A stretch of DNA of 64,000 nt, taken from Microvelia longipes. Lineage: Eukaryota > Arthropoda > Insecta > Hemiptera > Veliidae. Positions 11,302-22,481 of this stretch are shown here, one piece after another. The stretch covers positions 18,187,458 to 18,251,457 of the forward strand of contig JACMZG010001913.1 in assembly GCA_018340805.1 (NCBI GenBank), given 5' to 3'. Below the pieces are notes generated by a model. That model did no database searches, was not told the origin of the DNA, and was given only the letters and a program-made list of their open reading frames with translations. A program made the translations under genes and the position numbers. Each line of letters opens with the position of its first letter. The stretch's first letter is position 1.

Positions 11302-11701
11302 AAAACACAGTGATGAGGGCTTAGTAGTACTCATTTTGAAGTTCGTTTAAGTATTCATTCATTTTTCAAGAAGAATAATAAAATAATAATATAACAATAC
11401 TGTCTCAAGTGCCAAAGCACAAAGGGGTATATATACACCCAAGAGGAAAAGAGAGGAGCCATACGATTTTCCCCGCTATTTAAACTTGCATATCTTGAGA
11501 ACTGGGCAAGCCACAGCTGTGGTTTAGGTATTTTTGGAAAACTTTAATTAGCGTTAAAAAAAAAAAATGCATATAATCTTGCTTTCATGCTTGATATATT
11601 GTACATATATAAACATTATTATTATTCAGAAAATATATGAATGATTAGCTTATAAGGTGGGGTCATGGAGGAGGATGGGGAGGGTTATGATAGTATAAGG
11701 T
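11302..11701. other. AT-rich DNA, no gene seen
   Basis: No recognisable feature. The stretch includes A runs and a short GGGAGG-rich patch at 11660-11690. Confidence 0.45.
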
Positions 11702-11734
<33 letters not shown>

Positions 11735-11775
11735 ATATATAATAATTATATAATATATATATATATATATATAAT

Positions 11776-11865
<90 letters not shown>

Positions 11866-11873
11866 CATATATA

Positions 11874-11908
<35 letters not shown>
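11702..11908. repeat. (AT)n microsatellite
   Basis: Dinucleotide AT repeat of about 200 bp, interrupted by short phase breaks (TATAATATAA and similar). It can form multiple cruciforms and is a likely site of assembly error. Confidence 0.95.
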
Positions 11909-11909
<1 letters not shown>

Positions 11910-12260
11910 TTATCAACTTTCTTAGATAAAGTTATGGAATCGAGAGGTTAAGGCGAGATCGTTCCATTCCCCCTTCCTATCGTTGCCATTTTCTTAACAA
12001 AATAACATTAATTAATAAATTTATAACTCAGTAACACAAAAAAAAAGAAAATCAATATATAAAGGCAAAATGTTGGTTAAAAGGCGAAGGATAAGTTAAA
12101 GAGTTTAAAAGTAAACACTTTCCTGAGTAAACAAAGAATTTCGGGATGAAAGTTGATTTTTCACGAAAAACTTAGCACCAACAAGAAAAAATCACAGTTT
12201 AAGTTAAATAAAGATGAAAGTTTAATATGAGATAAAATTCATTAGATGTAACCTTTATTC
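11909..12260. other. AT-rich DNA, no gene seen
   Basis: Nothing recognisable. Confidence 0.45.
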
Positions 12261-12283
12261 CTATGGGGATTAGAAATAGTTAT

Positions 12284-13532
12284 TTATGCACCAAGGGAGT
12301 AAAGAATGTCATTATTTCCCTGAGCATTATGTTGGTTCCTAAGGCGAAGCCGAGGGAACCAAGGATTTAAATGCTAGGCGTAGCCGAGGGATTTATTTGT
12401 TTAACTCCTGAGGCGAAGCCGGGAGTTTATAGCTATTTACTCCGAGGCGAAGCCGAGGAGGAATTATTGCAGAGGGAATAATGGCATTTACTCCAAGGTG
12501 CAGACAAGATTTTATCTCCAGACGCCGACATTGAAAATAAAGTAAGAATGTTTTTTTCATTTCTTTTTTCAAGATTTTTTTAACTGAAAATTATCTTACC
12601 TTTATTCATAAGAAACTGTCGTTAGGTGAATTATGCAAAAATCTTCAACTTGGTTCTTAGTAAAAACATTCGCTTTCTTTGCATCATAACCTTCGTTTTT
12701 TTCTTTTTAATAATGCTATTAGTGATGCATAGCTTTTGATATTAACATTTTCTCTCACAAGCAAAGATGATTTGATCATTGAATACAGCGACCACAGGAC
12801 TTTGACGCTTTTTTGTTTTTCATTCATTATTAAAATAAACAAGCAATGCATTTTCACTTACTTGTTGTATATTATGATCATGACACCAACTTTTAAAATT
12901 GTTACATGCTTTGTCATATAACTTTTTCGATTTCTTTGGTAACAAGTTTTCTTTTACCAGTTCGCTTCAATAGCAATGTCAGGAGGTGTATTGTTAAAAA
13001 GTTTGTCAATATTGCAAACAATATTATCGACATAATTTGAAATATTAAGAGCAGTATATAAGTAATATTTTAATCTAATTATTAAAGTTTAAGACAGGTT
13101 AAATAGTTTAAAGCTAAGGTTTTAAACTAAAAAACTTTTGATTTAATGATATTTGTCGAAAAAAAACAATGAGTGTGCAAATCTTAAAGTGATTTTAAAA
13201 AAATCAGGATAGCCAACTTAATTTTTTTTTCTTTTAAATAAAGAACTAGTTTTATTTTTTAAATTATTTATTCTTATATAATTATTAGCATTACACTAGT
13301 TCTACTTAAAATAATTGTTAATGTTATATTCTTTTTTCATACATCTTATCCTGATATTTCTTATTTATAGGTTCTTAGTTTTTAAATAAAAATAATTATA
13401 TATCATTCAGTTTGTCGATTATTAAGTTAAGTTGGCAACTGTTACTTTTTACTCCCTTGGAGTGAAAAGTGATTCTTTACTCTCTTAAACTAGTCATTAA
13501 ATTTCGTATTATATACCGTCTGGAGATAAATA
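12284..13532. mobile_element. Possible 1.25-kb non-autonomous element with inverted ends
   Basis: The left side has CCAAGGGAGTAAAGAATG, later followed by GATTTTATCTCCAGACG at about 12510-12526. The right side carries the same words inverted: CGTCTGGAGATAAATAAAAT near 13508-13530 and GATTCTTTACTC / TTTACTCCCTTGG at 13448-13483. The pairing is imperfect and the order of words differs, so the limits are approximate. The interior is AT-rich with no transposase-like frame. The four GGCGAAGCC palindromes lie in the left part. Confidence 0.45.
12334..12465. repeat. Four consecutive mini-hairpins with a GGCGAAGCC core
   Basis: Four imperfect palindromes share the core GGCGAAGCC (once GGCGTAGCC) but have different flanking stems: GGTTCC/GGAACC (12334-12360), AAAT/ATTT (12369-12394), AACTCC/GGAGTT (12403-12427) and ACTCC/GGAGG (12439-12461). 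Flanking stems differ while the core is kept, so this is not simple tandem duplication. GCGAAGC is known to form an exceptionally stable DNA mini-hairpin. Confidence 0.8.
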
Positions 13533-13703
13533 AAATTACGACACTTAATACAGGAAATTAGAGTAATAGATTTGTAAACAAAATATATCTACTAATCACT
13601 TATTATCACTTATCACTAATTAAAGTATAGCGTAGAAAATTTATCAAACATATTTAAAATAGATTCCTAAATTTAAACTCTATATAATTAAAAATACATA
13701 AGA

Positions 13704-14677
13704 AATTGGGAACGGGGTACTTCGTAACTTTTCCTCCTTTTAGTTTATGATTGTTGAAAATTTTTTAGAATATGTATACAAGTTATTCGAAAACATGAGG
13801 CACAGTAAACCTATGTTAAAAGGACCCAGTCCCAAAGTAACTGAGGACCTCCTCAGTCTAAGCAGAAGGGACCTTAGAACAGTAACTGGACTACTGACTA
13901 GTCACTGTCACCTCCGAAAACATCTCCATACAATTGGTATCTTTAAAGATAACCCAGTGTGTAGGCTTTGTGAATCGGAAACCGAAACTGCCTCTCACAT
14001 ATTTCTGAGATGTGAAGCCCTAGCCTTTCAAAGTTCTCCAACTTTGGTAGCAGCACTCACTTAGTTGACTCTACCAATGAATCACTGGTCAAAAAAAAAG
14101 ATCCTTGACCTAGTCCGGGGAAAGGATTATTCTAACCTGGACCAATTGAGAAATTGTACAATAGACTTCCAGTCGCAGTGCAAATGGGGTCTAACCTCGA
14201 CTCCAACCCCAATCTTTAATAATAATAATATTCGAAAACAATTAACAAATGCTATTAATGAGATGAAACTTAAAACATTTGTTAGCCTCATAAACTTTCA
14301 AAATATTTGCTGAATCATTGCTGGTTACTAACGTCTTAAAAATATAGCACAACGGCAAATATATAAGACCAAAAGGTTGATTTTGGTACGAACTGTCAAC
14401 TCTCTAGCATAAATATACTGATTTTTAACCAAACTCAAACTTACATACAGACAGCCAACTTTAATCCAACGGTAATTTGGTCACCAAAAGGTGAAATTTC
14501 AGTTTTGGATTTTTAAAAGAACGAAAGAATAGAAAGTCTCTCCACTGTTTATGATATTTATTTACAATAAAACAGAGCGCTTTCGACCAACACGTCGAAC
14601 ATTGAACATCTGGATTTTTATAGATAAATCGCGATACTTTTTCTATATTCCTATACGGTATAAATGAGAAAAAAAGT
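13704..14677 (-). mobile_element. BS composite element, copy 3 (split by a LINE fragment)
   Basis: On the minus strand the element runs from the terminal hairpin (14677) through the B body (GTTGACAGTTCGTACC, GCCGTTGTGCTA, GACGTTAGTAACCAGCAATG) to about 14233. The LINE 3' fragment follows, then the S-end word GGTACCCCGTTCCCAATT at 13704-13737. The 5S-like segment is not recognisable. I infer one original element, but a rearranged pair of fragments is also possible. Confidence 0.55.
13822..14232 (+). pseudogene. 5'-truncated non-LTR retrotransposon fragment, same family as 3.75 kb
   Basis: This encodes the same terminal segment as the 3.75-kb copy: KGPSPKVTEDLLSLSRRDLR..., TGLLTSHCHLRKHLHTIGIF and CRLCESETETASHIFLRCEA. 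A stop at 14062 is followed, still in frame, by LTLPMNHWSKKKILDLVRGK and DYSNLDQLRNC, so the polyprotein end is broken by a single stop codon or the true end lies there. It ends in a short TAA-rich tail (TTTAATAATAATAATATT). RT and endonuclease domains are absent. The 5' breakpoint near 13822 falls inside the sequence shared with the first copy, as expected for aborted reverse transcription. Confidence 0.85.
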
Positions 14678-14995
14678 TTAAGAGATCACACATAATGGTT
14701 AAAAAGTTGGTTGCTGAAAGTATTTTCTTGGTGAGGTGTTTATTACGTTAGTTAAACATATCAATCATAATATTCACCTATTTCATGAAATAATTTACTT
14801 CTCTACTTAAATAACACAAACCATATACCTACTTAAATATAACTAAATATTTGCTATACCATTCACCCAGACTTTGTCATATTCAATCATCATAAAAATC
14901 ATCAAATTAATATTCAAAATATCACATATCTAGCTAATTCTCTGCCTTAGTTTACATCATCCAATAATAGTCCATCCATCAGCGGTAAAATATCG
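14678..14995. other. AT-rich DNA, no gene seen
   Basis: Nothing recognisable. Confidence 0.45.
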
Positions 14996-14999
14996 CAAA

Positions 15000-16085
15000 A
15001 CCTCTTAATTTTAAAGAACCGCGCTGTCTTTGATAAAAACTTAGCAAGTAAGCTCATTTTACCTCCCTCTTCAAAAGTTATATGATGAAAATGCCAGCTT
15101 TTTATTTTTAAGGGGAGAAAACTACCCTTTTATACAAAAATTTAAAATATCATGTATTGTTGCGTTATTTAAATCTTAATAACCTTTAAATACGTCGAAC
15201 AAAGATTTACTTTTTATATTAAAAAGTATTTTATATAAAAGTATTTTCAACCCCTAAAAAACTACCCTTTATTCAAAATTTCCAAAAAAAAAAAAACATT
15301 TTTTGAAGCTTTAAATTATTTAATGATTTATTTTACGGAGCATTAGAATTTATTTAATATACATAGTTAAATTTCTTTACTACTTAATAGTTTCAGATAA
15401 TTGTGCGACGGTAAAGATTAAATTTCATTTTTGTGGAAAAGACATACGATTATTCCCTCAATTTTTTTAAAAAAGAGACTTTTATCTTCTTTTTGTAATC
15501 GTGCAATTATTTTTCACATAAATCACTTTAACCGTAGCTCATTTTAAAAGTCTTTTTAAACAATTTAAAAAATATTCTATGCATTTTTTTAAAAAAACTA
15601 CTCTTTTTGAAGTTATTTAATGATATAAGGTTTGATTTAAAGTTGATTCAAATAAATCCTCACCTTCATCAGGCTGAAACTCGGGATGTATTACAGCGAT
15701 AAATATTTTAAAAAGACCATTCGATTTGGAATTTTAAAAGGCTTCTTTTTTATTGTAATAAGTTTTTTCATAAAATGTACAGTTTTAGAGTTTTTTTTAA
15801 AAAAAACCACTCAAAAACATGAATTTTTTAGGTATAAAAATAACAATTTTAATCGTGAATAACTCGGAAAGTATTAATTTAACAAGAAAAGTCTATAGAA
15901 CATTTTTACTTAAAATTGAACACTCTATCGAATCCCGGGGTTATTTTAAGGTGAAATATTTTCACCCCCGAGAAGGGGTGGCACTCACCCCCAAGGTAAA
16001 AGCAAAAATCGGCACCATATAACTTTTTTACCTTGACATTTTTCTAAGTGTGTTTCAAATTTTAAGGCTATCCAAGCGGATATTT
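15000..16085 (+). repeat. Long noncoding interspersed repeat with a GC-rich hairpin cluster
   Basis: The stretch has repeated A/T-rich phrases, such as AAAAAACTACCCTTT at about 15120 and 15260 and AAAAAACTACTCTTTTTGAAG at 15593. It also has a distinctive end, ATAACTCGGAAAGTATTAAT ... CACTCTATCGAATCC, followed by three adjacent hairpins at 15950-15991. Its internally repetitive layout and sharp compositional shift near 15935-16015 suggest a transposon-derived unit, possibly a UTR. I associate this phrasing with widespread insect repeats but cannot name the family. A 67-codon frame here is not credible as a gene. Confidence 0.5.
15950..15991. repeat. Cluster of three small palindromes
   Basis: Consecutive palindromes are GGTGAAATATTTTCACC, CCCCGAGAAGGGG and GGGGTGGCACTCACCCC, sharing G/C arms. 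Alternative pairings between them are possible. The G/C content is high against the AT-rich background. Confidence 0.75.
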
Positions 16086-17031
16086 AAACCCAAAACCGCT
16101 GATGAATGGACTATAAATCCAAAGCTATTGTTTTAATAGTAAAAGTTACTAAATAGCAGTAGTATAAGTTAATTAAATAATAGTATAGCTAACAAGATTA
16201 ATGAATGAATGTCTTAACTATAAAAAGTACAAGAAAATTATAAAAAATACATACAATATTTTTAAGGAAAAAAGGTAAGAAATCTCTCTTGTTTTTTTAA
16301 CATCATATATCTTTAACACATATTCCAAAATAAAGTAAAATATTCACCGTCTTATTCTAAAAACGTAAAAATAAGAATATTAGGTCGTAAAATGTATTAT
16401 GAATTTATACAGAGAAGAACAGTTTCAAAATTTAATGCAACGACTTCTTCTAGGGTATAAAAGTTTATGAACCGTGCTAAAATAAAGAATGTGCTTAAAC
16501 TTCCTTTTTTGGAATAAAAGTAGGAAGTATAGTCAGTAAGTTAAATAAATGCTAAAACTGAGACTAAATTTATTCTTTATGAAGAATTAGCGAGTGTTTT
16601 TAAAGTCTGTTTCAGAGGTCCTTATCCTCAAAATAACGTTTAGCGAAACTTAATATTGTTTTTTAATAACGTAAAAAAAAAACAAATATTGGAGAGTCGC
16701 AAAATTTAAAAATTAATTATCCGATCATAAATTGAATGTCAGCTAAAAGAACTAGAAAAAACCAGTGGGTTCTTACACAACAAGCTATTAGCAATACACA
16801 TGATGTTGGATATGAAAATAGTAAAATTCTTGAATTTTTTACCTTTTTTTTACCGTTTTTAACGAAATAGAGCACATAACACCGGAAAGTTTTAGTTTGC
16901 AACAAGAAAAGTAACACCAATAACTTAAATAATATTTATAAAAACTTATTACCGCTCCCTGTTGATAGGTTTATTTATAACTTACCTTCCATTTTTTCTT
17001 AAACTCCTATATTGGTAAATTTTATTTTTAA
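16086..17031. other. AT-rich DNA with a weak palindrome-family fragment
   Basis: No gene. The words GTCTGTTTCAGAGGTCC and TTTAGCGAAACTT at about 16600-16650 resemble the L segment of the 40-44 kb family, so a small decayed fragment is likely. Confidence 0.4.
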
Positions 17032-17815
17032 TTTTCCCAATTTATACCGTAGGTATACTGGAAAAGAATTGTGGCAAAAAAATCCAAAACCGGAATGTCA
17101 TCGGAATTATTCGTTTTAGTGATTTTTTGGCCTCCTGCGTGTTTCCACAACGTTGTCTGTCTGTATGCGTGTGTGTGTGTCTGTTATTATCCTAACTCCT
17201 AGTGTATTTATGCTAGAGAGTTGAAACTTTGTACAAAAATCAGTTTACCGCTGTAGTTGTACTATTCGAAAAATATTAATTGTTTAAGAAGTCATTAACC
17301 CGCAATAATGACTTAGTAAAAATGTCGAAAAATAATAAAAGAAGGAAAAACGATGCGATCAGGTTGAAATCTAACACGACTGTAGCCATGTTTAAGACTA
17401 ATATATGCACCAAGTTTTATCTTATTATCTAATAGATCAAATTTCATTAAATGTCTTGTGAAGGTTTTTTATTAAAAACTTCTAAAAAATCCGAAAATAA
17501 TGTAATTGAGTTGACATTTAGTACAAATGTATACCTTTACGCAATAAATGAGTACACAAGTTTTGTAACAATATCTATGGTATTTGTTGAATCATAAAAG
17601 TTAAGCAGCATTGAGTGTAGAAAATGCTGTACGAGTAACCAGAGAGAATAAACACGAATGCTTTCAATCTGAAGACATACGAAGCACTCCTCGCTTTGTT
17701 TGTGCAAGTTTGCGAGGTGCAAGAAAAGCGAGTTTGTGATAAGGACTTTTCCTTATCACAAACGATGTGATAAGGAAAAGTTCCGATGTATAAGGTTACC
17801 GTACACGATTTTTTA
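17032..17815 (+). mobile_element. BS composite element, copy 4
   Basis: The order is terminal hairpin (ATTTATACCGTAGGTATACTGG), B body with GT-rich zone (GTGTGTGTGTCTGTTATTAT), GAGAGTTGAAACTTTGTAC, TGTAGTTGTACTATTCG, linker (AGTACACAAGTTTTGTAAC) and a 5S-like start, CATAAAAGTTAAGCAGCATT. The distal S part has diverged; box C is not clear. The tail carries a perfect hairpin, GTTTGTGATAAGGA / TCCTTATCACAAAC (17732-17745 and 17750-17763). The end word is GTTACCGTACACGATTTTTT. Confidence 0.8.
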
Positions 17816-18059
17816 GCTTATGGTTTGATAAAAATTTGAATACATTATTTTTGTTAACTTTTCCATTAATAGTCATAATTGTAAATAATTCTATAGTTCA
17901 TTTCTTGAACCCTTAACCGTAATGTTAAGCGTCTTCAAGAGTATATATCTTTAGTTTAGTTTGTAGTTCATTTTTGGGTAGTATACGTAACTAGCTATGT
18001 TTAGATAGCATATCTATTGGCAAAAACTTTCTGATGTAGTTAATCATACAGTCGAAAAG
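17816..18059. other. AT-rich DNA, no gene seen
   Basis: Nothing recognisable before the microsatellite. Confidence 0.45.
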
Positions 18060-18255
<196 letters not shown>

Positions 18256-18744
18256 GACAATTATTGTAAATAGAGATACAGTGACACGCGGAAAATATAT
18301 TGAATATAAACTGCTTAGAGTAATTATATATGACTCTGCTATTTATAATATAATTATAGACAAATAATACTATAATACCATACAGTATATTATTATGTAA
18401 TATAGTATTATTATTATTATTATTATTATATAGTATATAATAAGTAACATGCATAATAAAAATACATAAGATACTCTTACGCTATTACTTATTGATAAAA
18501 TAAGTAAGGAAGTTTGCAGCGACATTTACCTGTAACACAACAAACATACATATTAGCTAGAAAATATGTTTACAAAAAGACATTATAAGTTTAAGTAATA
18601 ACTGCTTAAAGAGAATGATACGACATAAAAATGTTATAAATGTTCATTATTGTGTAATAACTATTTATTTTTTTTATTTACATAAATAAATCTTCTAAAT
18701 ATTAATTTCTCCATACGCATATATACATACACACACCCACACAG
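18256..18744. other. AT-rich DNA, short (ATT)n
   Basis: The stretch holds an (ATT)n microsatellite at about 18408-18428 and otherwise no recognisable feature. Confidence 0.5.
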
Positions 18745-18755
18745 AATATATATAT

Positions 18756-18811
<56 letters not shown>

Positions 18812-18812
18812 T
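18745..18812. repeat. (AT)n microsatellite
   Basis: AT dinucleotide repeat preceded by a CA-rich lead (CACACACCCACACAG). Confidence 0.93.
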
Positions 18813-19696
18813 GGGATTAGGGGGCCTAGCGGAATGGTTGCCCTAACTTTTACCACCAATTCTGTAATAACCAAACCCCCAAAAACTAAATAACCTAAGA
18901 TGTTTTTGTTCTATTGCTTAAAATAGGCAGCTTAGTCTCATATAATGCAACTTGTTTTTAATTGATAAAAATATATGAATAATTGAAAAAATAACGTCCT
19001 TAATTGCCTTTAAATCATTTAAAAAATCGATTGTTACCTACAAAAAAATACAAAAATTTTAAAAGTAGAAAATTATATATAATATAAATAAAAATAAAAA
19101 ATATTATAAATGAAAAAAGATTTTATATCAGAGCAATATGCGACTTGATAAATCTCTTTAATATTGCCGAGTACATGGATATTAGGTTTCCAATTATTTT
19201 ATATATAAGTTCATCTCTTTATATTAAAAATTGGGTTAAAATGTGAATCCACTTAAATTCCTATAGAATTTTAATAGGGGTTTGTGGTTTTTCAAGCCTA
19301 CCCCACTCTAGCCCCATCTCTCTTTATTCTTCCCTTTAGCCGTATTTATATACTTAAAATCTTTTATGAAAAAGCAAATTTCATATTTTATTATTTTTGT
19401 GATATATTTCAATAAATATATGACTACAAAGGGAAATGTTACTATGGTTATTTAATACTTTTTTTAAATCAAAGTCGTTTTTGAAATCAATAAAATTATT
19501 CGTTAAAAAGGATAAAATGGAATAAAAATAATTGAATTCTATGCAGTTCTAAAATTAACTAAAAATACGACTAAAGTTGTACATAAAAATTCTGGCGCGT
19601 GGGTCCGCATACCGGGCAAATTTTGGTTGGAAGTCCAATTCACCTACTTTCCTCATCCTATATCGACATCTGAAGAATTTCATAAGCTTTTTTTAC
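18813..19696. other. AT-rich DNA with a palindrome-family scrap
   Basis: No gene. At 19590-19625 the words AATTCTGGCGCG and GGTCCGCAT match the outer end of the P unit at 40.34 kb, so a short fragment of that family lies here. Confidence 0.5.
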
Positions 19697-20668
19697 TTTT
19701 CCTCATTTATACCGTAGGTATATAGGAAAGAATTGTGTTGGCAAAAAAATCCGAAACCGGAATGTCATCGGAATTATCCATTTCAGGTGTTTTTAAGGCC
19801 TCTTTATGATTTTCACGAAGTTGTCAGTGTTGGTTACTTTATGGTTTTTACAAAGTTGTCTGTCAGTAGGTGTGTGTGTATCTTTTATCATTACAGCTCC
19901 TAGTGTATTTTACCTACGAAGTTGTAACATTGTACAAAATCCGAAACTGGAATGTCACCGGAATTATCCATTTCAGGTGTTTTTAAGGCCTCTTAATGGT
20001 TTTACAAAGTTGTCTGTCAGTAGGTGTGTGTGTCTTTTATCATTATAGCTCCTAGTGTATTTTACGCTACGAAGTTGTAACATTGTACAAAAATCCGAAA
20101 CTGGAATGTCACCGGAATTATCCATTTCAGGTGTTTTAAGGCCTCTTAATGGTTTTTACAAAGTTGTCTGTCAGTAGGTGTGTGTGTCTTTTATCATTAT
20201 AGCTCCTAGTGTATTTTACGCTACGAAGTTGTAACATTGTACAAAAATCCGAAACTGGAATGTCACCGGAATTATCCATTTCAGGTGTTTTTAAGGCCTC
20301 TTTATGGTTTTTACAAAGTTGTCTGTCAGTAGGTGTGTGTGTCTTTTATCATTATAGCTCCTAGTGTATTTTACGCTACGAAGTTGTAACATTGTACAAA
20401 AAATCCGAAACTGGAATGTCACCGGAATTATCCATTTCAGGTGTTTTTTAAGGCCTCTCTATGGTTTTTACAAAGTTGTCTGTCAGTAGGTGTGTGTGTC
20501 TTTTATCATTATAGCTCCTAGTGTATTTTACGCTACGAGTGTTGTTAACATTGTACAAAATCAGACCATGGGTGTAGTTGTGCTATTATATAAGACATGT
20601 AGCCATCTAGAAGACAAACATTAGTTCAATTTTTATCAAATGACTTGAGTGCATTTTTTAAAAAAATT
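19697..20668 (+). mobile_element. BS element body, copy 5, with internal tandem amplification (S part missing)
   Basis: It starts with the canonical hairpin CTTTTCCTCATTTATACCG / GTATATAGGAAAG and continues with the B body, most of which is amplified. It ends with TGTAGTTGTGCTATTATA and AAATGACTTGAGTGCATTTT, the usual end of B before the linker. No 5S-like segment follows, so this is a 3'-incomplete copy. Confidence 0.85.
19748..20560 (+). repeat. Tandem array inside BS copy 5, 154-156 bp unit, about 5 copies
   Basis: Units begin at about 19748, 19938, 20092, 20246 and 20402. Each runs from AATCCGAAACTGGAATGTCA through CAAAGTTGTCTGTCAGTAGG to GAAGTTGTAACATTGTAC. The first unit is longer (190 bp) because of a small inner duplication. 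Near identity of units 2-5 indicates recent amplification. Confidence 0.93.
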
Positions 20669-20997
20669 TACATTAACAAACAGGTATTTTACATTAACAT
20701 GATTGATTAAACAATAATTTTAACTTAAACCAATTATTATCAGTTATTCATAATATAGTAGCTAACTAACTAGTAACAAAACTGTTTATAAATAATAACC
20801 ATGATACAATATGTTTATTATAAAGAATATATAAGTAAATGTTTATTATTTTCTTTTACAAAACGTACAAATTATATTTTTGAATGAACAAAATCATAGA
20901 AAAAAAGAGATTAATGTATAGTAATTTTACCTAGGTCTATATATTACATAAAAAGATTATTCCTAAAAACCATTTACATGATTTAAGAAAAACAACA

Positions 20998-21046
20998 GTT
21001 TTCCTTTATACCTATATCCTATGTACCGGCATAAATAAGGAAAAGT
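20998..21046 (-). repeat. BS terminal hairpin fragment
   Basis: TTCCTTTATACCTATATCC ... GGCATAAATAAGGAAAAGT resembles the BS 5' end in minus orientation with substitutions. Only the end is present. Confidence 0.55.
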
Positions 21047-21206
21047 AAAAACATTATACATTAAAAATATTTAAAAAAAAAAAACAATTTACAAAAGTAA
21101 ATATACAGAAAGTGAAAGAACAAATTGTAAACATAAATATAGAAAATCCATAAAGAAAATAAAAGGTAGATGTTCGGCTCTGGCCGATCTTCCACATCTC
21201 ATTCTT

Positions 21207-21255
21207 AGGGTAGTAAAAGACTCTAGTCTTTTCTTTGTTAGTCTTTTACTACCCT
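21207..21255. repeat. Short perfect hairpin
   Basis: AGGGTAGTAAAAGAC (21207-21221) and its exact complement GTCTTTTACTACCCT (21241-21255) are separated by 19 bp. It may be a remnant of a longer fold-back, but no target duplication is seen. Confidence 0.8.
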
Positions 21256-22481
21256 ACGGTAATTATTGTAGTTAATTAACAATGTTGATTAGGTGGATTG
21301 ATTTAAATTTAATGTAAGTTCATTATTAATTAAGTAAGTATTACGTAATTTCATAATACAAGACTTTTAATACTCGAATGCACTAGAGTAAAACTATTCT
21401 ACAAAGTATTAATTAGTACTAATTATTAAATTTTAATCTAAAACAAAGAAGCACCTAATTTTAATGCGCAAAAGAGCCTTTGATTCCATATAATAATAAA
21501 AAAAACTTATAATATTAATTTTAAACTTTATACTGCTAATATGTTTCATGTTCTTTATAAATGAATAATACAAAGATACATTTACGACATAATTTTAATT
21601 AGACTAATCAGAGTTTAGTAAGGCATTGTTATAAGTTACTTCCTAAAATATTAAGGAAGGAAACCATAAAAACTATAAAATGGAAACTCTTTTTTACTTT
21701 TTCTTACCTATCTTAACAATTAAATAATTGTTTATGTTAATATTGTAAAAAGCAACACAGAGGGACCTAAAAAACACCTGAAACTGATAAGTATTTGGTT
21801 TCACCTAGTTCACAATACTTTTCTATAGCATCTTGGTAGAAGGCTAGGAAAGTTAAAATTACTGTTTATACTTTGTGGTATACAGAAATATAAAGTGTTT
21901 GGAGTAAGATTTCTATTTTAAATTTATAATTATTTTTAACACCTGTTGGTAGTTAATTTTAAAAAAATCATTCGCAACTAAGAGCTAAGGTTAGAATTAA
22001 TTAATATTTAAATGATATCCCTAAAAAGTTTAAATTTTGAAATTCAGTAAAGTTTTAGAATTCTGTTTAGTCGTTACTGTGGTTTTTAGGAAACCTATAA
22101 GCTCTTCACTCAAAAACAGAAAGTAGGATGCAGAAGGAAGGGGTTGGTTGATTTGAAATTCTAACTTGTCTTGGGTTCTTAAGTTGTGAAATTTGAACTG
22201 TTCCATACTTTCAAATAAGTAAATACATTAATCCTACTCCTTACTTAAACACAAACTGGAGAAGGCTTTGTCAATTTTTTGGTTAAAAAAAAATCCATTT
22301 ATAAAAATCGTTTGGTGTCTATAACCATTAGGTTTTACATGTTCAAGCCAAAAAGCATAAGGAACAAAATAAAGAAACAAAATTTTTGTTAATTAAACAA
22401 AAGTAATTAATAATTTTGTTAATTTATAATTAATAAATTTGTTAATTAATAATTAATATTTTATTATCACTGCAAGTCTAA
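21256..22481. other. AT-rich DNA, no gene seen
   Basis: No gene. A run of TTAATTAATAATTAAT-type words at 22385-22460 is low complexity. Confidence 0.5.

Noticed and set aside
13747..14313. Two joined open frames as an intact small gene
   Set aside because: The sequence is the 3' end of a LINE polyprotein with a TAA-type tail, so it is a dead fragment.
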